DNA from: Daphnia pulex
Lineage: Eukaryota; Arthropoda; Branchiopoda; Diplostraca; Daphniidae
Direction of reading: 5' to 3'
Length of the DNA: 64,000 nt
NCBI RefSeq assembly: GCF_021134715.1
Contig: NC_060023.1
Coordinates: 9,858,001-9,922,000 of the forward strand
Position 1 is the stretch's first letter. Every line of letters starts with the position of its first letter. A model generated the notes under the pieces. It searched no databases and was not told where the DNA came from. It worked only from the letters and a program-made list of their open reading frames with translations. A program made the position numbers and the translations under genes. Of this stretch, positions 50,533 to 58,871 are shown piece after piece.

Positions 50533-50646
50533 CTGGTGTTCAGAACATAATAAAATAATATCGGAACCTAGAAACTAGTTCAATTTCAACACTCTTATGG
50601 GAAATGTTTTGAACTTCCATTAATATATTAAAGAGGAATCACTTAC

Positions 50647-50833
50647 GACTTATCTGCTGGATGACAATTCTGTTGAACGTCTTTGCCAGAACTGCTGTGC
50701 CATTCGCTTCATTTGCCGGGTCTTATAAATGGTTGATAGGTTAGCATCTACATTACGACACGTGTGGTAGGCGGAGGCTAGCAACCGCAACCCATGTCCT
50801 TGTCTTTTCTCAAAACTCTCCAAATTAATAACA
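50647..50833 (-). promoter_or_regulatory. P3 promoter (137-bp exact duplicate of P4 promoter) and first exon
   Basis: 50,697-50,833 is identical, base for base, to 53,292-53,428. It holds a TATAAGA box (50,727-50,721 on the minus strand) and a CACGTG E-box about 36 nt farther upstream. A GCAGTT initiator-like motif lies about 34 nt downstream of the TATA box, just outside the identical part. The ATG-free exon ends at 50,647 (donor GTAAGT) and the intron is 50,646-50,533. Confidence 0.7.
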
Positions 50834-51149
50834 CCAAGTACAAATAGTTAAATAATTGTTTGGAAGTCAATTCTTCTTTGAATCCATTTGCGTTTGTACG
50901 TGCACGTAGAGTTGATAGATTTCAATTGAACAGCCTCAATGGAAAACTTGAATTTGACTAATCAGCTGATAATCTTCTTACAGCAAAATGCTTGTGTCAG
51001 CTGTATTTGAGCTGTAGTGAAGATAATTAGCTACTCAGATAATAATTTTCAAATTACTTAAAGGTATCACCATTTCCACACACTGCCAGAGTTGATCAGT
51101 TGATCATGATCCAGTTTGAACAGCTGTTAAAACTTTTAATCCAACTTCG
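50834..51149. other. P3 upstream sequence
   Basis: Diverged homologue of 53,429-53,745. Shared fragments include TTCAATTGAACA, GACTAAT-AGCTGATAATCTTCTT and GCAAAATGCTTG. No gene. Confidence 0.6.
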
Positions 51150-51625
51150 TTGCGTAAGTGAACCCAAAAACTGGAAATGAATTACCGGCTGAATCGTCGG
51201 TCTTTTGCTGTTGACGGGAAGATGAAGGGAGTGGTAGGTGGGGTTGCAAGATTACACAGAGGGCCTGTCATCTCCGTCAGTAGCAACCGACAATGCGATG
51301 AAAATGGGACGGACTCTTACTTTTCGTCCATTCTTGAGAGTTAAGACGCTTCTTTCCTCTTATTATTTGATGGGGATCATTTTTGTTTAGCTTTCGTATG
51401 GAAAAAAGAAATTGTGTCTATGTTTCAAGTTGCAAGCACCGCTCGATGCGCCAAATGAAATGAAAACTGAGACTTGCCTCTTCACGGCTGATCGTCATAG
51501 CAACGAGCAATGATGTGTTTTTCTTTTTTCAATGTCCGAGAAGGTGACGAGTGTATAAGTGGGAGCAAAGGCGATTGGCTCGAACCTGCTTTAAAACTTG
51601 TTCCTTATCTTTTAATTTGACAGCC
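51150..51625 (+). repeat. Upstream duplicated block (P3 copy)
   Basis: Highly similar to 54,030-54,485 and, more distantly and inverted, to 24.9-25.5 kb. Best-conserved parts are GTCGGTCTTTTGCTGTTGAC, GGGCCTGTCATCTCCGTCAG and GGCTGATCGTCATAGCAACG, the last resembling an RFX X-box half site. It marks the distal end of the unit duplicated together with P3/P4. Confidence 0.8.
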
Positions 51626-51644
51626 GCAAGATCCGCACATCAAA

Positions 51645-51743
51645 ATGGCACGTTTCATCATTGGTTATGCTGGCAATAGCATCGTCATTTGGTTGTTTTC
51701 CATCATGGTCCTCTGTTGCTTCCGCAAGTATACTGGGAACTAG
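51645..51743 (+). CDS. Possible 32-residue hydrophobic micropeptide
   Basis: An ATG in a good context (AAAATGG) opens 32 codons ending in TAG. The peptide begins MARFIIGYAGNS, has one hydrophobic stretch (IVIWLFSIMVLCC) and a short basic tail. A TATAAG motif lies about 90 nt upstream (near 51,553) and is absent from the homologous block at 54.4 kb. A splice-acceptor-like TTTGACAG ends at 51,623. Single-membrane micropeptides exist in arthropods, but a frame this short can arise by chance and the two homologous blocks do not preserve it. Confidence 0.2.
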   Translation: MARFIIGYAGNSIVIWLFSIMVLCCFRKYTGN

Positions 51744-52319
51744 AAATCTTTAGATGGTCATTTTCATGAACTACGGTATCTAAACCAATTTTATGGATAC
51801 GATAAATATCCTGACTTGGATTCTCGATCAGAAGATCGCGAATGAATCCCTTGTCGTTAATCGATCTCCGTTTCATTTGCCTTTAGATTACTAATGCTCT
51901 TTTAATTTGCCTAATATGCGGCCTTGACTGTAACTAAAATTCTGTACGTTTCAATCTTTCAAGATTTGAAACGAATAACACATGAATAGTTCCTTGAATA
52001 CCAATAAAGAGATTGGACATAAGTAAAAATACTAATGACTTAATGAGCAAGTCGGAGCAAGGTCAGTAGCCTACATTCGGTAACAGATTGAATGATCCAA
52101 ACGTTATCATACAATAATAAATTGGTGCAAAACAAATTCGTGACAGATGTATTTAAGAAAACAAAAGGATATACAAGAATGTCGTTGTACAATAGCATTT
52201 TACGTTTTCGTAAAAAAGTATCAATTAAATAATTAATATAAATTAAAAGTATCAAGTCTCGTCACTATTTTAAATTGGAAAAAGTAATAGACGAAAAATG
52301 CACAGAAAATAGCTAGCAA
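51744..52319. other. P4 3' flank
   Basis: 51,830-51,990 resembles 46,370-46,540 (3' side of the P2 unit), and 52,120-52,260 resembles the 3' flanks of P2 and P3 (GATGTATTTAAGAAAA, CAAGTCTCGTCA). This shows that duplication units include several hundred bases of 3' flank. No gene. Confidence 0.6.
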
Positions 52320-53111
52320 TTAGTTCTCCACTTTGAGAGATCCACATTTAAACTGTTCACATTTTTCGGCTTTAGCGAAGAGGTTGAAGGAGTCTTTGAG
52401 CTTCTCTGGAACGTATTCCTCCACAGCTTTGGTAACCGTTCGAGTTGTGTCGGAAAATGAGCGGGACAAGGATCCGACTTCACAGAGAAGACGCTGGATG
52501 CATTCCTGCGAATTCAACGCGGCGTAGACGACCTGGGTCAACCGCTCGACTCGGGCGACGCTCATCGATGGAAGAGCGGAGGAAGAAGACAAATTGTACT
52601 TGTTCTTTTCCGCTTGACGACGCTTGCGATACTGGTTGTCTTGATTGGGTTTGTTGTCGTTGTAATTGTTGTTGTTGTCGTAGTTGTTATCTTGATAGTC
52701 ATTGCCATAGCTGTTTTCATTGTAATAAGGAGTCGTCTCATCATATTCATTTTGTCCGTTTTTGCCGACATCTCCGCCGCCAACTTTTGAAACAACAGCA
52801 GCTACCACTGCGGCGACGACCGCAGCCACAACAGCGGCGACCACAGCCACAATTGGAAGCAAAATGGGGAACAAGCCAGGCAACGCGAGGAACGTGGTCT
52901 TCATGCCACCTCCTCCTCCTCCTCCTCCTCCGGCGGAAGCATCTTCAAGAGCGCCCGGTACGACCAACGGAGCCAACGGGATCGGAGCGGATTGATAATC
53001 TCCGTACGGTGAAGGGGCACCGTAAGGCGATGGTGGTGGGGCTGCATAAGGCAACGGTTGGCTGTAAGCCATCGGAGGACTGTAAGGCACCGGAGTTAAT
53101 GCAGCTGCCAT
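52320..53111 (-). CDS. P4: divergent P-family member with alanine/valine-repeat hydrophobic segment
   Basis: 263 residues. Shares the N-terminal PYSPPMAYSQPLPYAAPPP theme, the SAPIPLAPLVVPGALED stretch, Gly9 at 61-69 and the C-terminal Cys domain (Cys 204, 210, 251, 256) with P1-P3. The hydrophobic segment is different: about 73-109 ends in tandem AAVV repeats (five), and the second polyglycine run is reduced to GGG. The processing-like site is RKRR at 162-165, the best furin match of the four. Within the Cys domain it has small changes (ARVERL, SDTTRT, LKVEN at the end). The ATG follows TTTTGAACAG. Because the segment is made of a short DNA repeat, it probably arose by repeat expansion replacing the ancestral segment. 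Confidence 0.8.
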   Translation of the reverse strand: MAAALTPVPYSPPMAYSQPLPYAAPPPSPYGAPSPYGDYQSAPIPLAPLVVPGALEDASAGGGGGGGGGMKTTFLALPGLFPILLPIVAVVAAVVAAVVAAVVAAVVSKVGGGDVGKNGQNEYDETTPYYNENSYGNDYQDNNYDNNNNYNDNKPNQDNQYRKRRQAEKNKYNLSSSSALPSMSVARVERLTQVVYAALNSQECIQRLLCEVGSLSRSFSDTTRTVTKAVEEYVPEKLKDSFNLFAKAEKCEQFKCGSLKVEN

Positions 53112-53235
53112 CTGTTCAAAACAAAATCAAATAAGATCGTGAGTAAAAACTTGCTCAATTCTAACATTCCAATGGTTACATTTTTAAAACACCAGTAATG
53201 AAGAGAATAAAAAGAAATATGCCTTTAATTTTTAC

Positions 53236-53428
53236 TGGACGCGATGGGTAAACTGATGTCTAGGCAGAAGAAGATGAGCTGAAGAACTGCGGTGCCATTC
53301 GCTTCATTTGCCGGGTCTTATAAATGGTTGATAGGTTAGCATCTACATTACGACACGTGTGGTAGGCGGAGGCTAGCAACCGCAACCCATGTCCTTGTCT
53401 TTTCTCAAAACTCTCCAAATTAATAACA
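53236..53428 (-). promoter_or_regulatory. P4 promoter (137-bp exact duplicate of P3 promoter) and first exon
   Basis: 53,292-53,428 equals 50,697-50,833 exactly, with TATAAGA at 53,322-53,316 and the same CACGTG. The GCAGTTCT initiator-like motif is centred at about 53,288, just downstream of the identical part. The ATG-free exon ends at 53,236 with donor GTAAAA; the intron is 53,235-53,112. The adjoining untranslated exon and intron are clearly less similar to P3. Confidence 0.7.
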
Positions 53429-53744
53429 TTCCGTGCAATAGTAAAATAACTGTTTGAATTCAATTCTTCTTTGAAATCCATTTGCGCTCTATGTAAAATG
53501 ATCCATTTCAATTGAACAAGCTCAATGGAAACCTTGAAATTGACTAATGAGCTGATAATCTTCTTGTAGCAAAATGCTTGCTGCGTTCAGTTGTATCCGG
53601 GTTGTAGTGTAATGATAATTAGTTGATCAATCATAATCTACACACTTCTAGAGTTGCAATGGTGATATTTGAATTGAGTTTATAATTTTTTTATTTGTTA
53701 TTTAATTTGGATATTTGATCAGTTTGAACAGCTGTTTAATCCGA

Positions 53745-54026
53745 AGGCCGAGGTACGTGTAGAAGGCCGAGGGGCGTACGCGTAGCGTAGGCCGTGTTAC
53801 GTGTAGGCCGAGGTACGTGTAGAGTAGGCCGAGTTACGTGTATGCCATGGTACGTGTAGGCCGTGGTACGTGTAGCGTAGGCCGTGTTACGTGCGTAAAT
53901 ATTAGAGAAAGCCGGCCTACGCTAATAGACACGTATCACGGCCTAACTTTTCCTGAATGAAGAACGGCCTGCCGGCCGAGGAAGAACGGCCTGCCGGCCG
54001 AAGAATAACGGCCTGCCGGCCGAGGA
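53745..54026. repeat. Two adjoining GC-rich minisatellites upstream of P4
   Basis: 53,745-53,895 is an array of about 16-nt units of the form GTAGGCCGNGNTACGT with irregular spacers. 53,915-53,945 carries the same words in inverted orientation. 53,960-54,026 holds three 22-25-nt units built on AACGGCCTGCCGGCCGA, itself largely palindromic. The array interrupts sequence that is continuous upstream of P3 (near 51,130-51,155), so it is an insertion or expansion specific to this copy. Confidence 0.85.
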
Positions 54027-54720
54027 AGTTCCGTAAGTGAACCCAACAACCGGAAATGAATTACCGTCCGACTCGTCGGTCTTTTGCTGTTGACGGGAAG
54101 ATGAAGGGAGTTGTAGGTGGGGTTGCAAGATTAGACAGAGGGCCTGTCATCTCCGTCAGTAGCAACCAACAATCCAGACTCTAACTTTTCGCTTATTCTC
54201 GAAATTTCAGTTGAGTGGCTTCTTTCCTCTTAATAAACGGGATTATTTTGGTTTGGTTTAGTGCTTATCGTATCGCAAAACAAATATTTGCCTATGTTTC
54301 AAGTTGCTTCTATTGCTCGATGCGCCGAATGAAACTGCGACTTTTTGCTCGTTCTCGGCTGATCGTCATAGCAACGCGTAATGATGTGTTTTTCGATGTC
54401 CGAGGATGTGACGAGTGTAAGCAGAGCAAAGGCGATTGGCTTGAACCTGCTTTGAAACTAACTTGTTCCTTATCTTTTAATTCCTCAAGATCTAATATAC
54501 TCGTCTGAAGCTGGGCCAGAGACGTGCAGATGATGGGGGGTGATGGAGTACTAGGATACACATGTTCGGTACACTGATCATTTCTCATTTTCGTGGTCTT
54601 TTCCTCGATTCAGGACGCTTGACAGGATCTAATCAAATTGCTTTGATGGGTTCAATTATATAGCTCTTCTGCTCTTCCCCCACGTTGACCGATCTGTTGG
54701 CCGCTTTCTTCCCCTTATCC
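54027..54720 (+). repeat. Upstream duplicated block (P4 copy)
   Basis: 54,030-54,485 matches 51,150-51,625 closely. The whole block to about 54,720 matches the minus strand of 24,690-25,530, including the TCAGGACGCTTGACAGGATC stretch at about 54,612. In the right-hand part one strand reads as protein-like with mostly synonymous differences from the 24.8-kb copy, but this copy has an in-frame stop. Confidence 0.7.
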
Positions 54721-55511
54721 ACCAACCTGTTTCTTTAAAAGAAATATATATTGCGTTTTTATTAAAGATTACTATCCTACGGATACCATCTTTATTATCG
54801 TTTCATTCCATCTACTTTCGATCGTTGCTGGCTAAGCCATTTCCTATTAAGCTATTTCGGTTTTTAGTTGTATCAAATCTTAGGATGTTTGAACATGACG
54901 TTAGAAATTAAGTGGACAAGTAATTTAAGAGATGTTTAACGGGTTATGATTTAATGGCTTAATGGCTTTCGGCTAGGAGCTAGGCTCTATTGATTTTTCT
55001 TTTAAGAGATTACAAAACTTGCCATCCTTATAAATTGTATTGGAATATTCATTATTATGTATTAATAAATGTCCAGCCCAGGATGAAGTAACATCACATG
55101 CAGAATTGATTGAAGGGGGAATACATGGTAAACTGTACTGTAGATATTTCAAAAAAAAAACAGAGATGCAATATATATGGAAAAATAGTAGGTCGAAATT
55201 CGTAGGACCAAAAATAGGCGAATATGTATGCAGGCGAGTTGCGTGCAGGACTAGTTCACATCGAGCGTGTGACGAGATTACTTGAATTTGGAGAGGAAAA
55301 GTCATAGATGTTAATAGTTTGCACTTCCAGGGCAATAATGCTGCAAGTTTAGAAATAATTTTGGCATTGACGACGATCAGAGTACGGCACATGAATACAA
55401 GTGCATGCTAGTGAAAGAATTAACACTTATAAGAACACTGAAAGGTATGCGAGCTCGTATGAATAAATGCCGGTAGGTTGTAGGTTTAGTGGAGAGTCTT
55501 AGCAAAGTGAT
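54721..55511. other. Spacer and tetraspanin 3' UTR side
   Basis: No supported gene. The right part must contain the tetraspanin 3' UTR, since its stop codon is at 55,512-55,514; I could not place a clear polyadenylation signal. Confidence 0.5.
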
Positions 55512-56508
55512 TTAAAGGATTGTTTCGTATTTCCACTTGTTGATGCAACTGGCTAACATGCAAGTCAAAACCAGCCCCAAAATGTGAAAACCTGCCACTG
55601 CTAGACAGATGATTCCAATTAGCTTGCCAGATGAACTGATGAAAGTAACCACAGTCGTGTAACAGCCCTTGGAATCGAATAGGATATACAGATTAATTAC
55701 ATTATGCATTCGTATAATTTTTAAGCGCACTCGACTTACGACTTCATTGATCGATGAGGGGTTCTTAGTGTTGCAACTCGGGGCTTTGCAGCAGGAATTT
55801 GGAACTGGGAGTCCATAATCTTGCCAGTCTTCATAGCTTTCAACACCACAACATTTCAGCTGAAATTTTAAAATCAAATTTAAGATATCAGTACAAAAAG
55901 GTGTAAATTTATAGTTAAATGTGCTTACAGCAGTTTGCATGGTATCAACGGCATCTCTGTTGGCTTCAACATTTTTGTAGCTCTTCATGCTGTTCTTCAA
56001 ACCATTCTTGAAGCTTTCTTTGATTGCATCCTGGTAGGCAAAGGCAGCAATTCCAATGCTGATCTGGATAACAAGTACAACTCCCAAGAAAGCTGAATAC
56101 TATTGAAATCAATGTAATAGATTAGTGGTTTATTGTGTCAACAAATAATCTGTCACTGTTACTAACCAGGTAAAGAAGAATGGGATTTCCAGATAGTGTG
56201 CAATAGCAGGACATCAGTCCTACCAAAGCTATGGCAACTCCAACGGACATGAAGAAAATGGCAACATGTGAAGCAACAGGATTTGATGGGTTGACATCTA
56301 GGAATTTATGGACTTCGAATTTCATCCAAATTCCAGCAGCTAAAACAGCACATCCAAATACCTGTACAAATAAAATAAACATTATGAATATCTGAAGAAG
56401 TAAGTATCAAATCACACAAATCTAAAGTACCCAAAGTGCAAAGTCAAAGAAAACGAGTAGAATTTTCATGAACGCCAGGGTCCAACCGCTCTGAAAACGC
56501 CCCGGCAT
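55512..56508 (-). CDS. Tetraspanin
   Basis: Five coding exons on the minus strand: 56508..56431, 56361..56167, 56099..55929, 55859..55740, 55667..55512. All junctions are phase 0, introns are 67-72 nt, and the product is 239 residues. It has four membrane segments (about 13-36, 58-78, 87-112, 203-226) and a large extracellular loop with the hallmark CCG (151-153), PNSCC (168-172), Cys177 and a final GCY (189-191). That is six loop cysteines, hence three disulphides. The cytoplasmic tail is short (NKWKYETIL). From family knowledge, tetraspanins organise membrane microdomains and partner receptors. The first donor is GTACTT, weaker than the others, yet gives the expected junction (FALW|VFGCAVLAAGIW). 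Which subfamily this belongs to I cannot tell. The start codon is 844 nt from the divergent TMEM230 start. Confidence 0.9.
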
Positions 56509-57351
56509 TTTGTTTCAGTTTTACTGACTAAAATACGGACAAAGGATATCAAACGATTGTGCACTTAAGCTAGGGCACACGAAACTGTCAACTACGACGT
56601 GTACCGTATGTGTTTGTCTTGACTGGCCCTATTGGTTGAACACGTAATACCCCATAAGAGAATCAATAACACAACTGCTGTCAAAATCCTCACAGATGTT
56701 GTCCACACTTGCCACTAATGCTTAATAAGCGCAAATAGATTTTAACAGGTAAAGTAAGTAAGTAACTAGGAAGAAATATTGATCGAGAAAAAATCAAATT
56801 AAGGCGCCCTTTCCATAAACGGTTTCATTTACTCTACAAACAGATAAAAAAAAAACAATCTTGTATTTTTATCACGAGATAAAAAAAAGCAAACATTTGA
56901 AATGTGAATGAGACGTACCGACAACGTTGGATCTTCACAGTCAAAAATCGAAAAAAAAAATTATTGTTTTGAAGTTTTTCCCAAATTTTGCTCCATTTTT
57001 CCTAATCTAAAACTAAATCGAAAATATTGCTGGAGTTAGTACAACAAAGTTCGTGCTTCTTATTGTAAGCTTTATTTAGATATACTGTTTAAATGTGATT
57101 AACTCTTGTCATATTGCAGCACTGAATAATTAATTCTTAGGCAATCTAAAACTTCAATTTTAACCCAAAGGTCTGTTTTAAATTCCTCTCTCTCATGGTC
57201 ATATGACTGAAATCGCTTGTCAAGTAGTATTGTGTTTTTGGAATTGGAAGCTCTTTTAATGAAAAGAAACTAAAACTAGTCTCATGTCTTATTGTGTTGC
57301 CAAGTAACACATGGTGATTTTTCTTACTAAACTTTTTTCATTCTTTGACAG
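56509..57351. promoter_or_regulatory. Shared divergent promoter region, tetraspanin / TMEM230
   Basis: The 843 bases between the two divergent start codons must hold both promoters and a 5' untranslated exon of TMEM230, because TMEM230's ATG sits right after a splice acceptor. No TATA box is convincing. Confidence 0.5.
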
Positions 57352-57906
57352 ATGATTAAAAGAACACCTCAAAAAATGAACAAATCAAATAGTTCTCATG
57401 ATGATGTTCAATATCACCGAATGACAGCCCAAAATGATGGATTTGTGGATATGCAGGTACAATGTAATAATGTTATAGCGAAATAACACGATTGACAGAT
57501 TGGTGTATATAATTGCAGTTTGAAAGAAGTTCCCCTCAAAAGATTCCTTGGAAAGCCATTCTATTGGCATTTGCACTTTTTCTCGGTGGTACTTTGTTTC
57601 TTATCCTTGGATCACTGTTGGTGTCTGGACACATTGACTCAAAGGTAACATTTTATTCAAATTTCACAATTGATTTGAATTAATCTGAAGTTTGTCTGTA
57701 ACAGTATGGAGATCGCACATGGCCATTGATAATTATTGGACTAATTATGTTCATCCCAGGAGTAATTAAAAAAAAAAATTACTGCATGTAAGTTAGTGCT
57801 TAACAGGATTGTCTATATATTTCAGGTGTACCACGTACGGATTGCCTTTCTCGCGTATACTGGATACGAAGGGTTTTCTTTCGAAGACATTCCTGAATTT
57901 AATTAA
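57352..57906 (+). CDS. TMEM230: TMEM230 homologue
   Basis: Four coding exons: 57352..57456, 57519..57644, 57705..57761, 57826..57906. All are phase 0; the product is 122 residues against about 120 in vertebrates. It has a polar N terminus with [28 protein letters not shown], a first membrane segment about 47-68 ([20 protein letters not shown]), a second about 83-103, and the conserved tail [24 protein letters not shown]. The DGFVDMQF, IPWKA, IPGVYH and YDDIP-like ends match the family. TMEM230 is a two-pass protein of secretory and recycling vesicles. The ATG follows TTTGACAG directly, so a 5' UTR exon lies upstream; an inner ATG would remove only eight residues. Confidence 0.92.
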
Positions 57907-58115
57907 TTCTTTTTCACGTCCGAAACTAAGAAACATTTATGTTTCTTGTCCCACATGTCTATGAAACTTGAAGTGTCCTCTTAATAAGTATTTTCCTAGT
58001 CTAAAAAATATTTTGTTACTTTATCGTGGTGCTGCGCAATATAGAATGATAATCTAATTAAAATCTTTTATCTGTTTCAAATAGGTGTTTAGCCTTGTAA
58101 TCACATTTCTATAGG

Positions 58116-58121
58116 AATAAA
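58116..58121 (+). terminator. Polyadenylation signal of TMEM230
   Basis: AATAAA about 210 nt beyond the TMEM230 stop codon and the first one on this strand after it. Confidence 0.6.
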
Positions 58122-58129
58122 AATCTTAA

Positions 58130-58871
58130 ATATTGACATTTTGTTCCACGTCATCAGCAACCAGCCCTGTAGTCAAGCTTGGAAGTCTTTTCTAGATACG
58201 GAGTAGCCAGATAAGTAATTGAAAAGCTCTTTGCTGTGGACGGGACGGCTGTGGATGCTCCAATACAGGTAATCTCTGTTGTACCTACTGCTCGAACGGA
58301 TCCGTTTGCTTAGGACCTACCTTCGGGCATCTTCCACAGCTTGCATTTGCTGCTATCTCCTTTTCTCCCTCATCGCGTACTTTTACTAATGATGTTCTGA
58401 CGCACGGTAAGAAAACATATGCCTGTTCTTTTGATGTGTATATATGTACGTATGTCAACTGACCCAACGCTAAGACTATAAGGTTGCATCTATTTTTAAC
58501 CGAAAGCGCTACAGCGATCCTACCTGCAGTCAAGATTGAGGGAGACAACAGAACATGCGCACCTAAGATTAACATCATTATGAATACTATTTGTTTACCA
58601 TGGCGTGTAGCGAGAGAAACTAAAACTCGAAAAAAAAAGAAGGCTCTTTTTCTCTTCCCACATGACGTCATCTAGGCTTACTTATCAATATGTGTTCCAC
58701 ACTGCCTGCTAGATAGTTTGTGTAGTTCTGGTTCCTCAATCTGTAAAGCGGCGTCGTCAAGGCAACTCTACCTTCCGCGCCGTACTCTTTTCTTGTGCTT
58801 TCCCCCCTCCGACCAGATAAAGAGATCGTGCGGCAGGCAATGAAGCCGGGATTCACGCTCCACCTGTCGAC
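58130..58871 (+). promoter_or_regulatory. 5' region of the phosphodiesterase gene
   Basis: No coding sequence seen. A CAG|GTAATC donor-like site at 58,268 and a pyrimidine-rich acceptor ending CCGACCAG at 58,816 could delimit an untranslated first intron. In the frame of the coding start there is a TAA at 58,818-58,820, so translation of this isoform begins downstream. Other isoforms with upstream exons are possible. Confidence 0.4.
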
